The notes under the pieces were generated by a model, which ran no database searches, was not told the origin of the DNA, and was given only the letters and a program-made list of their open reading frames with translations. Below are positions 54,617 through 63,661 of a stretch of DNA of 64,000 nt, in pieces (position 1 is the stretch's first letter; each line of letters begins with the position of its first letter). The position numbers and the translations under genes were made by a program. The DNA is taken from positions 62,001 through 126,000 of the forward strand of contig JAEUKE010000270.1 of NCBI GenBank assembly GCA_016794345.1. The letters are read 5' to 3'. The stretch is from Myxococcales bacterium (GTDB taxonomy: Bacteria; Myxococcota_A; Polyangia; Polyangiales; Polyangiaceae).

Positions 54617-54637
54617 CCTACACGAAAGGCCGGCGGG

Positions 54638-57337
54638 TCAGTCGGGGTCCCAGCTCTTGGCCGCTCCGTACGAGAGGGAGCCCGGCGGCTTCGCGGAAGC
54701 GGGCTCACCGGGCGCGCGCTGGCGAGCGGGCGCCCGGAGCGCCGCGTCGGCCTCCGCGGCGAGGCGAGCCGCCTCGGGGTTGTCTTCGGCGAAGAGGCCG
54801 GCCACGCGCGCGGCCTCGCGGGCCTCGGCGGCGGCCTCCTCGGGGCGACCGAGCGCGCGCAGGCTCAGGGCGCGCGCCCACCGCGCTCCCGCGAGCGGGA
54901 GGGAGTCTCGCCCCGCGGTCGACATCAGGATGACGATGGCGTCATCGAGTGAGCGGACCGCCGCGTCGTGCCGGCCGGCAGCCCTGTCGGCGCGGGCGAG
55001 GTTGACGAGCGCGAGTGCGCGCTCGGGGCTCCGCGCCGCCTCGAGGATCGCGCTCGCGCGGCCCAGCCGCTCGCGCGCCTCGACGGGCCGCCCCAGATCC
55101 AGGAGCACGAGGCCCATGCTGTTCTCGGTCAAGCCGACGGATGGATGCTCGGCGCCGAGGAGCGACTCGAGGGCCTTGGCGCGCTCGTAAGCGCGGAGGG
55201 CGTCCTCGGGCCGACCGAGGAGCCTGAGCACGCCCGCCACGTTGTGGTGGTGGCGAGCAACGGCGGGGTGCTCGGCGCCGAACGCCTGCTGGTCGGCGGC
55301 GAGGGCGCGCTCGTGCAACGCGAGCGCCTGAACGAGATCGCCGCGGAGGCGGGCGACGTCCGCGAGGGCGCCGATGGCTCGTGTGACGTCGGTCGGATCC
55401 GCAGCCGGGGCTTGCTGATAGAGCGCCTGCGCGCGCTCCAGCTCGCGTGTCGCGTCGTCGAGCCGGCCGAGCGAGGTGAGCGCGAGGCCGCGCGCCAGCG
55501 CGAGGCCGGCGACGAGCGCGGGCGGATCGCCGACCCGCGAGATCGCCGCCGCGGCGCGCGTCGAGTCTCGTTCGACCTCGGCGAAGCGGCCGCCCGCTCC
55601 CTCGACGGCGAGCACCTCGAGCCACGCGCGGGCTGCGGTCGCGTCGGCGCGAGCGGCCTCGGCGATCGTCTGCGCCGCGTCGGCGTGCTCACGCGCTCGA
55701 ACGAGGTCGCCCGCTCCGCGATGCACCCGCGCCGCGACCAGCTCGGCCTCCGCGACCGTGGGTCGGTGCCCGGAGGCACGCGCGCGCGCGACGAGCGAGA
55801 GGGTGAGATCGAGGCTCACTTCGCCAGGCCTGGCCGCGGAGGTGGCCCGGAGCGCCGCGAGCGCGCCCTCGATCGCGTCGACCTCCGCGGCGGCGCCCGG
55901 ATCGGTCGGGCGTGGGTCCGCGCCGAACAGAGCTTCGACGTTCGCGCAATCGCCGACGTCGGGGAGCGCGAGAGCGGCTGCCGGCGCGCCGAGCACCACC
56001 TGCGCGTCCGCGGCCTCGAACGACGATACCAGCGCATCGAACGAGGCGAGACGGCGATCGAGGCAACGCATCCGCGCGTCGAGGATCGTAGGGGATTGCT
56101 CGCCGCGGACCTGCGTCGCCTCGCAAGTGGCGACGAAGCCGGCCTGCCAGTCGGAGGCCCACGCAGCGAGGACGGGGCGAACGCGATCGGCGCTCGCGCC
56201 CGCGATGGGGCTCGCGGTGGCCGCGAACGCGCCTGCGATTCGCGCGGCGCGTCGGTCGTTCCAGACTCCGGTGACCCGCGCGGCGCCTTCGAGGCAGACC
56301 GACCGGGGATCGGCCTCCGGCTTCGGAGTGGGCCGCGCGAGCGAGGTGAGGAAGGCCGCGGACGAGGCGGCGAGCGCGACCACAACCCCGGCCGATACGA
56401 GCCGACGCGAACGCGTCCGGCCGGGGACGATCTCACGCACGAACGCGTCCACGGAGGGGAACCGACGGTCGGGCTGAAACGCGAGCGCTCGCGCGATAGG
56501 CCGGCGCAGGGAGCTCGGAACGGCCGCCAGGCGGCTCGGTTCGAGACCTCGTTCGATCGCCGCACGGAGCTCGGCGGGGGTCGATCCGGTGAAGGGGCGC
56601 GTGCCCGTCGAGGCCTCGAAGGCGCAGACCGCCAGCGCGAATTGATCGCTGTGTGCGGTCGCCTCGTCACCTTCGAGCTGCTCGGGCGCCATGTACGCGG
56701 GAGTGCCCACGAGGCGCGCGTGGTCGGCGCCGGGCTCGGTGGGGAGCGCCGCGAGCCCGAAGTCGGTGACACGGACGCGGCCATCGTCGCCCACGATCAC
56801 GTTCTCCGGCTTCAGATCGCGGTGGACGATCCCCGCCTGGTGCGCGGCCGCCAGGCCCGAGCCGATCTGCGCGACCACTTCGCGGATCCGATCCTGTCGC
56901 GGCCGCTCCTCCTCGAGCCAGGCGCGGAGCGTCCGGCCAGCGACGTACTCCATCGAGAGGTACACGTCGGGCTCGACGCACCCGACCTCGTACACCGTCG
57001 CGACGTTCGGGTGAGCGAGGCGTGCCATGGTCTGCGCCTCGCGGAGGAGCCGCGCGGCGCGCTCGGCGCGATCGCGGATGACCTTCAAGGCGACGCACCG
57101 ATCCAGATCGGGATCACGCGCGAGGTAGACGACGCCCATCGCACCCCGACCCAGCTCTCGCTCCACGGCATACCGGCCGATCGTGCTCGGTGCGGAGTCC
57201 TCGGCGCGCGCGAGGGTCGAGACGAGCGCGTGGCAGTCGGCGCAGCCGTCGAGGTGTCCTTCTGCCCACCGCAGGTGAGACTCGTCGAGGCGCCCGGACA
57301 AGAAGTCGTCCACGGTGGCATCGTCGAGGCACGTCAT
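54638..57337 (-). CDS. Ser/Thr kinase with anti-sigma zinc motif and TPRs
   Basis: An 899-residue protein. The N-terminal 40 residues form a zinc motif of the ZAS/zf-HC2 type (H28-x3-C32-x2-C35), normally found in anti-sigma factors. A complete kinase domain follows (about 54-300; GRGAMGVV, Lys85, HRDLKPEN 173-180, DFG 193-195), then one membrane helix (about 313-335) and a long periplasmic or surface TPR region with repeats such as HHHNVAGVLRLLGRPEDAL (about 450-850). The gene is divergent from a sigma factor, 53 bases apart, so the kinase may sequester or phosphorylate that factor; this is inference from position and domain content. Confidence 0.9.
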   Translation of the reverse strand: MTCLDDATVDDFLSGRLDESHLRWAEGHLDGCADCHALVSTLARAEDSAPSTIGRYAVERELGRGAMGVVYLARDPDLDRCVALKVIRDRAERAARLLREAQTMARLAHPNVATVYEVGCVEPDVYLSMEYVAGRTLRAWLEEERPRQDRIREVVAQIGSGLAAAHQAGIVHRDLKPENVIVGDDGRVRVTDFGLAALPTEPGADHARLVGTPAYMAPEQLEGDEATAHSDQFALAVCAFEASTGTRPFTGSTPAELRAAIERGLEPSRLAAVPSSLRRPIARALAFQPDRRFPSVDAFVREIVPGRTRSRRLVSAGVVVALAASSAAFLTSLARPTPKPEADPRSVCLEGAARVTGVWNDRRAARIAGAFAATASPIAGASADRVRPVLAAWASDWQAGFVATCEATQVRGEQSPTILDARMRCLDRRLASFDALVSSFEAADAQVVLGAPAAALALPDVGDCANVEALFGADPRPTDPGAAAEVDAIEGALAALRATSAARPGEVSLDLTLSLVARARASGHRPTVAEAELVAARVHRGAGDLVRAREHADAAQTIAEAARADATAARAWLEVLAVEGAGGRFAEVERDSTRAAAAISRVGDPPALVAGLALARGLALTSLGRLDDATRELERAQALYQQAPAADPTDVTRAIGALADVARLRGDLVQALALHERALAADQQAFGAEHPAVARHHHNVAGVLRLLGRPEDALRAYERAKALESLLGAEHPSVGLTENSMGLVLLDLGRPVEARERLGRASAILEAARSPERALALVNLARADRAAGRHDAAVRSLDDAIVILMSTAGRDSLPLAGARWARALSLRALGRPEEAAAEAREAARVAGLFAEDNPEAARLAAEADAALRAPARQRAPGEPASAKPPGSLSYGAAKSWDPD

Positions 57338-57390
57338 GGGCGGCTCTCCAACCGTAGCCCCCGAGTTTGCCCGTTGCTACCGTCGCCGAG

Positions 57391-58101
57391 ATGGCCGATT
57401 CGGTCGATTCGCCCGACGAGGAGCTGCGGCTCGTCGCCGCGTTGAAGGTGGGGGACGCCGTGGCGTACGCGACCTTCGAGGCCCGTTACCTCGCGCCGCT
57501 GCCCCACCTGCTCGGGAGCGTGCGGCTCGACGCCGCCGATCTGGACGAGGTGAAGCAACGCACCCGCCAGAAGCTCCTCGTGCCCGACTCGAGCGGCGCG
57601 ATGCGGATCGAAGGGTACGCGGGCAAGGGGAGGCTGAAGGGCCTCGTGCGCGTGGTCGCGACTCGCGAAGCGATCTCGCTCAGGCGACGGACACGACGTG
57701 AGGTCGGGCTCCCGGAGGACGTCGACGGGGTCGCCGAGGCGCCGCGCGCCTGGGATCCGGGGATCGCGATGCTCGCAGGTCGAACGAAGGCTGCGTTCGT
57801 GTCGGCGTTCGAGGAAGCCGTTCGGGCTCTGACGACCCGGGAGCGCACGATCCTCCGGCTGCACCTGCTGGGCGGCGTGACCCTGGAGAAGCTCGCCGAG
57901 ATGTATGGCGTTCACCGCGCGACCATCGTCCGGTGGCTCGCCGCCGCTCGCGAGCGCCTGCTCGAGGAGACACGTGGCCGGCTCGGCGGCGCGCTCGGGA
58001 TCGAGGCGAGCGAGCTCGAGAGCGTCATGGAGGCCGTGCGCGCCAGCCTGGACCTGAGCGTGGAGCGCCTGTTCGCGAGCGTGGAAGCCGGCACGGACTG
58101 A
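57391..58101 (+). CDS. Myxobacterial-type RNA polymerase sigma factor
   Basis: A 236-residue sigma-70 family protein of the small type. Region 2 is seen in the first half (AALKVGDAVAYATFEARYLA, then GRLKGLVRVVATREAISLRR) and region 4 with its helix-turn-helix near the end (VTLEKLAEMYGVHRATIVRW). The pattern resembles TIGR03001 (Sig-70 gmx1), a myxobacterial group. The ATG at 57391 is preferred over an in-frame start eight codons earlier. It is divergent from the kinase with an anti-sigma-type zinc motif, suggesting the two form one regulatory unit. Confidence 0.88.
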   Translation: MADSVDSPDEELRLVAALKVGDAVAYATFEARYLAPLPHLLGSVRLDAADLDEVKQRTRQKLLVPDSSGAMRIEGYAGKGRLKGLVRVVATREAISLRRRTRREVGLPEDVDGVAEAPRAWDPGIAMLAGRTKAAFVSAFEEAVRALTTRERTILRLHLLGGVTLEKLAEMYGVHRATIVRWLAAARERLLEETRGRLGGALGIEASELESVMEAVRASLDLSVERLFASVEAGTD

Positions 58102-58219
58102 AAACGCAGGCCCCGGACTGCCGGCGCACGCATTTCGACCCGTCGTGAAGAATTTCTTGCGCCGGTCGCGCTCGGCCCGCGTTTCGTCGTCGGAACCCCA
58201 GCTCGAGGAAAACGAACCG

Positions 58220-58771
58220 ATGAACAAAGCAGAGATCCACACGATGGCGCTCCTCGCGGCCGCGAAGATCACCCTGGTCGCCGGGGCCACGGGGTGCGAG
58301 CGGGATCGGGCCGGCGCCATTCGCCGCGAGCCGGTCGCGCCGACGGTCCACCTCGGCCACGCCGCGCCGGGCCAGACCGCCTGCGAGACGCCGCACGTCG
58401 CAACGCCGGCGCCGACGAGCCCGGCGCCGACCTCGCCGCCGCGAGCCGCCGTGAACGCGCCGCAACCCCCACCGAGCGCCGCGCCACCGAGCGCCGCCCC
58501 ACCGAGCGCCGCGCCCCGGTTCTCGGGGCTCACGTCGAGCACCGAGGCTTGTGCGGCGGCGGCGGCTGTCGTCCGACAGACGGGCGTGCCGTCGCCTCCG
58601 GTGACGGCGTGCTGCAACGATCTCCTCGCCCGCGCCCAGGCCGGAGAAGGCATCGCGTCCGGCGCTGCGTTCTCTTGCTGCTTCGTCCCCGGCGTGAAGG
58701 AGAGCCGCTCGTTCTGTTCACCCTGGGGGCCGCCCGCACCTCCGGCCGTGCCGGCGGGGTGGCTCTCGTGA
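58220..58771 (+). CDS. Cys-rich exported protein, ferritin-like partner
   Basis: A 183-residue protein with a weak N-terminal hydrophobic segment (MALLAAAKITLVAGATGC) and a low-complexity Pro/Ala/Ser linker containing three PPSAA repeats. The C-terminal half has six Cys (TEACAAA, TACCND, SCCFVPG, SFCSPWG). The Cys-Cys pairs suggest disulfides or metal binding. No family is recognised. The ATG at 58220 has GAGGA upstream; a GTG start 25 codons earlier is possible. Its stop overlaps the GTG of the ferritin-like gene, so both are probably made together. Confidence 0.65.
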   Translation: MNKAEIHTMALLAAAKITLVAGATGCERDRAGAIRREPVAPTVHLGHAAPGQTACETPHVATPAPTSPAPTSPPRAAVNAPQPPPSAAPPSAAPPSAAPRFSGLTSSTEACAAAAAVVRQTGVPSPPVTACCNDLLARAQAGEGIASGAAFSCCFVPGVKESRSFCSPWGPPAPPAVPAGWLS

Positions 58772-59586
58772 GCGCGTTCGTCGATCTGCGGTCCCTCGCC
58801 CGGGAGAAGGCTCCCGCGCTTCCACCGGAGGCCCTGCAGGAGGCGCTCCTCGTGCACGCCCTGCCCACCTGGGCCGGTCGCATGAAGAACGAGCACGGCT
58901 CCGCGCGCGTCTTTCGCCACCTCGCCGAGCAGCTCGATCGTGCCGGGCTGGATGGCGCGGCATGCCGCGAGTTCGCGGAGGAGGAGCGGCGTCATGGAGT
59001 CCTGTGCGCGGCGGTCCTCGAGGCGCTCGGCGGGCAGGCCGTGTTCGTCGAGGAGCCGTGTGACTACCCCCTGCACGAGGACGCTTCGCCCCTCGAGGCA
59101 GTGGCGCGGAACGTCCTCTCGGTCTGCTGCCTCAGCGAGACGGTGGCGGTCGCGCTCATCGGAGCGGAGCGCCTCGCCATGACGCAGGGCCCCTTGCGTG
59201 ATCTCCTCGAGTCGATCCTGGCCGACGAGATCGGGCACGCGCGCTTCGGGTGGAAGCTCCTCCACGAGATCGTGCCGCGGCTCTCGCCTCGCGAGCGCGC
59301 GCGGGTCGATCGTTACCTGGCCCTGGCGTTTGCGGATCTGGAGCGGCACCAGCTCGCGCACATCTCCGACGCGAGCAGCCCCGGCGGGCTCGCCGCGGAG
59401 CTCGGCGTCTGTGATGGGCGCGACATGCGCGCGCTCTTCTACCGCACCGCGGAGGAGGTCATCGTGCCCCGGCTCGAAGACCTCGGCTTCGCGGCGCGCG
59501 CGGCGTGGGACGCGCGACGCATCACGGCGTGCGCTTCTTCTTCCGCATCTTCTTCAGGGCCAGGTCGATCGGCTCCTGGTTCTTGA
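58768..59586 (+). CDS. Ferritin-like diiron protein
   Basis: A 272-residue protein with a four-helix bundle of the ferritin-like type. Two metal motifs are visible: EEERRHG (about residues 72-78) and DEIGHAR (about 150-156), with a further Glu in each preceding helix, giving the E/ExxH pairs of a diiron site. Whether it stores iron or oxidises a substrate cannot be told. The start is GTG overlapping the previous gene. The last 20 residues lie opposite the end of the convergent kinase gene (65-bp overlap), so the natural C terminus may be poorly conserved. Confidence 0.85.
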   Translation: MSAFVDLRSLAREKAPALPPEALQEALLVHALPTWAGRMKNEHGSARVFRHLAEQLDRAGLDGAACREFAEEERRHGVLCAAVLEALGGQAVFVEEPCDYPLHEDASPLEAVARNVLSVCCLSETVAVALIGAERLAMTQGPLRDLLESILADEIGHARFGWKLLHEIVPRLSPRERARVDRYLALAFADLERHQLAHISDASSPGGLAAELGVCDGRDMRALFYRTAEEVIVPRLEDLGFAARAAWDARRITACASSSASSSGPGRSAPGS

Positions 59587-61327
59587 CGCAGAGGCGCACC
59601 ACGATGTCGATGACGAGCTCGGCGCGCTCGTCGCCTACCTCTACCGCTCGATCGAGGGCGGCGATCTTCTTGTCGCAAGGTGCGTCGCGCAGCAAAAGGG
59701 CGATCTTCACCGCCTCGGAGGCGTTGCCCTGCACCTGCTCGTCCGCGAGGACCTTGCGCGCGCGCTCGGCGAGCGACGCTCTGCCGTGCCGCTCGACGTA
59801 CCGGTAGAGCAAGTCGGGGCCGCCGCTCGCGAGCCCGACCGCTTCCCACGTCTCCGCGGCGCGAGGGTGCTTCTCCTTGTGGAGCGCGACGAGCACCTCC
59901 GACACCGCCGCCGCGTTGGCCTGCGTCGAGAGGGCCTGCGGATCGGCGCGGAGCAGCGCGGCGACGCCCGCGGCCGCGTCGTCCCACGCGCCCTTCGTCG
60001 TGGCGTCGCGCAGGGCGACCGCGATCGCCTCGATCTCGGCCGGGGTCGCAGCGGTCGCGGTGTCCGCCGGCTGCGGCGCGGAAGCGGAAGGGACCGCTGC
60101 CGACGCGCTCGGCGCGGGCGGCTCGACCTTGTCGTGGGTGGGGACTGGCTCGGGCGCTGCGGCGGCGGTCGCGGATGCGCTCCCGATGGGCGCGGCCGGC
60201 GGAGGAGCCGCGTCCGGGGCGGCGCGGAACGCGAAGTAACCGGCGCCGAGGGCGAGCACGGCGCCCGCGACGATGAACGGCGCGGGCGACGATCGGCGCG
60301 CGGCGGGTACGGGCGGGTCGGGCGTCTTCTTCGGCTCGGCGGGCGCGGCCTCGAGCTCGGGCTCGGGCTCGGGCTCGGCCATGGTCTCGGCGCGCTTGGG
60401 CTCGGGCTCGGTCGAGGCGGCCGCGGGGCGGCGGTCGGCGAGCGCGGCCTCGAGCGCCTCGATGACCTCCGTCGCGGTCTGGTAGCGCTCGTCGAAGTCC
60501 TTGTGGAGGAGCTTGGCAATCACAGCCTCGAGGGCGTCGGACACCTCGATCTTGGGGGCTCGCGCGCGCATCTTCGGGGCGGGCGCGTGCCGCTGCTTGG
60601 CGAAGAGCTCCGCCTCCGTCTTGGCGTCGAAGGGGTGTTTGGCGGTGAGCATCTCGAAGGTGATCACGCCGAGCGCGTAGAGATCGGCCCGCGCGTCCAC
60701 GAGCTCCATCCCGAACGCGGCCTCGGGCGCGAGGTATTCGACCGTGCCGAAGATGACCCCGCGAGCGGTGAGGCGAGAGTCTTCCTCCGCCTCGTCTGCG
60801 CCGAACGTGGAGAGCCTGCCCGAGTCGATCTTGGCGAGGCCGAAGTCGATGAGCTTGATGGCGTCGCCCTCGGCGACCATCACGTTGCGCGGCTTGAGAT
60901 CGCGGTGGACCATCCCCCGCGCGTGCAGGTGGTCGAGCGCGCGCGCGATCTCGACGGCGACGCGCACCGCGCGCTTCGGCGCGAGCGGCGCCTCGCGATC
61001 GATGAGCGAACGCAACGTCTCGCCTTTGACGTACTCCACGACGAGGAAACGCGAGCCGTCCTCCAGGTCGCCGAAGTCGGTCGCGCCCGCGATGTTCGGG
61101 TGGGAGACCTGCGCGCCCACCTGCGCCTCGCGCTCGAAGCGGAGGACCATCTCGGGGTGGTCCTCCACGTCGGGGTGGAGCACCTTGATGGCGACCCGCT
61201 TCTTCAGGTTGAGGTGGCGGCCGAGGTAGACGGTGCCCATCGCGCCCGTCGCGAGCACCTCGTCGAAGCGGTAGCGATCGTCGACGGTGGTGCCGACGAG
61301 CGAGCGGGCGCGTGCGTCAGAGGCCAC
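59522..61327 (-). CDS. Ser/Thr protein kinase
   Basis: A 601-residue kinase. The kinase domain (about 18-285) has the ATP loop ATGAMGTVYLG, Lys48, HRDLKPRN (141-148), DFG (161-163) and GTVEYLAPE. A proline/glutamate-rich linker (about 300-345) precedes one membrane helix (FIVAGAVLALGAGYFAF) and a helical C-terminal domain of about 150 residues outside the cytosol. Activation loop contents (SRLSTFGADEAEEDSRL) are longer than usual. The start is GTG at 61325-61327, overlapping the end of the small gene upstream by 11 bp, so both are coupled. The 3' end overlaps the ferritin-like gene by 65 bp. Confidence 0.9.
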   Translation of the reverse strand: MASDARARSLVGTTVDDRYRFDEVLATGAMGTVYLGRHLNLKKRVAIKVLHPDVEDHPEMVLRFEREAQVGAQVSHPNIAGATDFGDLEDGSRFLVVEYVKGETLRSLIDREAPLAPKRAVRVAVEIARALDHLHARGMVHRDLKPRNVMVAEGDAIKLIDFGLAKIDSGRLSTFGADEAEEDSRLTARGVIFGTVEYLAPEAAFGMELVDARADLYALGVITFEMLTAKHPFDAKTEAELFAKQRHAPAPKMRARAPKIEVSDALEAVIAKLLHKDFDERYQTATEVIEALEAALADRRPAAASTEPEPKRAETMAEPEPEPELEAAPAEPKKTPDPPVPAARRSSPAPFIVAGAVLALGAGYFAFRAAPDAAPPPAAPIGSASATAAAAPEPVPTHDKVEPPAPSASAAVPSASAPQPADTATAATPAEIEAIAVALRDATTKGAWDDAAAGVAALLRADPQALSTQANAAAVSEVLVALHKEKHPRAAETWEAVGLASGGPDLLYRYVERHGRASLAERARKVLADEQVQGNASEAVKIALLLRDAPCDKKIAALDRAVEVGDERAELVIDIVVRLCVKNQEPIDLALKKMRKKKRTP

Positions 61328-61592
61328 AGGACCACGGGCCCACGAAGATGGCGGCGCGGCGACAGCTGACGGTGACGCTGCGCTTCTGGGTGTGCATCTG
61401 GAAGGTCTGCCCGAACGGCGTCCGCGTCATGTAAGACGTCTTGACGGTGCACGTCGGGCCGAGGTCCCCACACGCGACAGTCTTCGCGTCCTCCACCACG
61501 GCGGCGTTGTCACCGAAGACGTTGTAGAGGCACGCCGCCGTGAAGCCGATCCCGGCGGCGAACACGATCGTGCTGAGGGCGCGGCGGCTCAC
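61317..61592 (-). CDS. Small membrane-anchored Cys protein
   Basis: A 91-residue protein with an N-terminal hydrophobic helix (LSTIVFAAGIGFTAACLYNVF), then a short exported part with four Cys (VACGDLGPTC, VSCRRAA, WSCGL) that could form two disulfides. No family is recognised. The GTG at 61590-61592 is the best start, though its ribosome binding site is poor. It overlaps the GTG of the kinase by 11 bp, implying translational coupling, and may supply an exported partner for that kinase. Confidence 0.6.
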   Translation of the reverse strand: MSRRALSTIVFAAGIGFTAACLYNVFGDNAAVVEDAKTVACGDLGPTCTVKTSYMTRTPFGQTFQMHTQKRSVTVSCRRAAIFVGPWSCGL

Positions 61593-61617
61593 GGCCAAAG
61601 ATGATAGCGCGCCCTCG

Positions 61618-62904
61618 TCAGTAGAGGCCGGGCACGATGCGGTATTTGACCTTCTCGCAGTAGGTCTTCCAGTCGTCGCCGTATTTCTTGGCGCACTCGC
61701 GGTGGTCGCGGCGCTCGCGATCGATGAGCAGCGGCGCGAAGTAGATGAAGTAGAAATAGGCCGCGACGTGGGAGAAGCCACACGGCAAACACCACGCGAG
61801 GGCCATCGTGAGGTCGCCGAAGTAGTTCGTGTGGCGGGCGAGGCCCCACCAGCCCGAGGTGAGGAGCTTCGTGCCACGCTTGGTCTGGAGAAAGGTGGGC
61901 GGCTTGCCCCAGATTCGCGCGTTCGGATCCGTCCGGAAGTGGTGCTTCTGGAGGTTGGAGCTCCGGAAGACATAATAGCCGGCGAAGTTCATCAGGCCGA
62001 TGAGCACGGCCGCCCACACCGGGATCTCGGGCGCGTGGGAGACGAGGTACTGCGTCTGGATCGAGAAGGTGAACGGCATCCACACGATGAAGCCGAACGC
62101 CAGCATGAAGCCGTAGTTCTCGAAGTTGATGTCCCACGTGGAGAGCATCGCCTCCTCGAACCAGTAGAAGTCCGCCACGTACCAGAGCTGGAACGCACAC
62201 ACGAGGAGCATGGGGAGCGAGACCGCGCCCTCGCGCGTGTACTCCGCGTGGGCCATCGCCAGGTCGAACGCGATCCAGGTGGTGAGCCCGATCTTCGACT
62301 CGAAGAAGAGCTTCAGATCGAAGCTCCTCCCGATGCGCGGGTTGAGCGAGCTGCCCATGAAGAAGTCGTAGATGAAGAGCCCCGTGCGGTGCTCCACCCG
62401 GTCCGACAGGAAGCCGTAGGCGTAGAGGAACGCGGAGAAGCCGTACGCGAACAGGGTGGCCGCCGAGAGCATGGGGCCGAGCTCGGCGAGCACGTCCGCG
62501 CCGGTGACGACGCCCGAGAAGCCGAGCGCGACGATCACCGCGAGCGAGACCCACAGCGACGCGAAGCCGTTCAGCCGGTATTCGATCTTCTTGCCGTCGC
62601 GCTGGGCGAGGCCGAGCACGCGCTTGGCCGGCAGGAGCACGTCGAGCGCGGCCTGGAAGGCGAGCCAGCCGAAGAAATAGACGCTGCCGCGCACGGTGGG
62701 CGCGGGCACCTTGGCGAGCATCTCGGGCGAGGGGAAGAACAGCGCCCCGCCGTTCTCGTGGATGCAGAGCCACAGGTACATCGTGAGGACGGGCAGGAGC
62801 ACCGTGAACGCGACGGCCCCGAACGGGCCGCCGAAGTGCGTCGGCTCGTCTTTTTCGGCGGCAGGCCGGCGAGCGATCGCGCCGGCTGTTGCGGCGTCGG
62901 CCAT
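61618..62904 (-). CDS. ERG4/ERG24-type sterol reductase
   Basis: A 428-residue integral membrane protein with nine or ten helices. It carries both signatures of the ERG4/ERG24 family of sterol C-14 and C-24(28) reductases: LLTSGWWGLARHTNYFGDL and the C-terminal KYGDDWKTYCEKVKYRIVPG. These enzymes reduce a sterol double bond with NADPH. Some myxobacteria make sterols de novo, so a real sterol role is plausible; which bond is reduced cannot be told. No other sterol gene is in the window. The ATG at 62904 gives a cytosolic N-terminal tail. It lies just after the MBL-fold gene start (4-base gap). Confidence 0.88.
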   Translation of the reverse strand: MADAATAGAIARRPAAEKDEPTHFGGPFGAVAFTVLLPVLTMYLWLCIHENGGALFFPSPEMLAKVPAPTVRGSVYFFGWLAFQAALDVLLPAKRVLGLAQRDGKKIEYRLNGFASLWVSLAVIVALGFSGVVTGADVLAELGPMLSAATLFAYGFSAFLYAYGFLSDRVEHRTGLFIYDFFMGSSLNPRIGRSFDLKLFFESKIGLTTWIAFDLAMAHAEYTREGAVSLPMLLVCAFQLWYVADFYWFEEAMLSTWDINFENYGFMLAFGFIVWMPFTFSIQTQYLVSHAPEIPVWAAVLIGLMNFAGYYVFRSSNLQKHHFRTDPNARIWGKPPTFLQTKRGTKLLTSGWWGLARHTNYFGDLTMALAWCLPCGFSHVAAYFYFIYFAPLLIDRERRDHRECAKKYGDDWKTYCEKVKYRIVPGLY

Positions 62905-62908
62905 GCTC

Positions 62909-63607
62909 TCAGCTCCCGCGGAGGGCGCGGCGCGCGAGCCCGCTGAAGTAGGGGTTGGTCTTCTTCACCTCGCCGAGCGGCGCGCGCTCCCCGCCGTAGG
63001 CGTGGCCCGGGAAGAGGACGAGCTCGTCGGGGAGGCGAGCGAGGCGCTCGGTGAGCGTGCGCTCCATCTCCTCTGCGCTGCCGCCGGGCAGATCGACGCG
63101 ACCGCAGCCCTGGAGGAAAAGCGTGTCACCGGAGACGAGCGCGTCCCCCAGGCGGAAACACTGCGACCCCGGCGTGTGCCCCGGGGTGTGCAGGAGCTCG
63201 ATCTCCACCGACCCGACCATGACCTTGTCGTTGCCTTCGTGCCGGACCAGATCGCTCTCCGACAGACCGGTGACCTTGCGCACGCCGTCGGCCTCGAGCT
63301 TGTGGACGTGCACGGGGCAGGGGGCGAGCGCCATGAGCCGCGTCAGCCCCTCGATGGTGAGCCCGAAGATCGAGCCGCCCACGTGATCGGGGTGGTAGTG
63401 CGTGACCAGCGCACCGGTCAGGCGCAGGCCTTCTTGCTGCGCGCGATCGACGATGCCCTGGACGTCCCACGCCGGGTCGACGACGACACACTCGCCGGCC
63501 TCGCGATCGGCGATGAGGTACACGAAGTTCTGCATCTGCGTCCCGGCCGGATCGCCTCGGCCGATGTCACGGCCGACGAGGAGCTGGATGACTTGCGGGT
63601 TTCCCAC
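62909..63607 (-). CDS. MBL-fold hydrolase, glyoxalase II-like
   Basis: A 232-residue metallo-beta-lactamase-fold hydrolase. Metal ligands are seen in THYHPDHVGG, HTPGHTPGS, SGDTLF and FPGHAYGG, the set of the glyoxalase II and related thioester hydrolases. The ribose/persulfide dioxygenase group shares this layout, so S-glutathione or persulfide substrates are both possible. The start is GTG at 63605-63607. Its stop is four bases before the sterol reductase start, so the two are co-transcribed. Confidence 0.88.
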   Translation of the reverse strand: MGNPQVIQLLVGRDIGRGDPAGTQMQNFVYLIADREAGECVVVDPAWDVQGIVDRAQQEGLRLTGALVTHYHPDHVGGSIFGLTIEGLTRLMALAPCPVHVHKLEADGVRKVTGLSESDLVRHEGNDKVMVGSVEIELLHTPGHTPGSQCFRLGDALVSGDTLFLQGCGRVDLPGGSAEEMERTLTERLARLPDELVLFPGHAYGGERAPLGEVKKTNPYFSGLARRALRGS

Positions 63608-63661
63608 GAGCGCGAGCTACCACGACTCGACGCGCGCGTTCAGCTATAGTCCGCGGACTGG

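Noticed and set aside
54968-57445. 825-residue plus-strand frame
   Set aside because: It is antisense to the kinase/TPR gene, which has every kinase motif.
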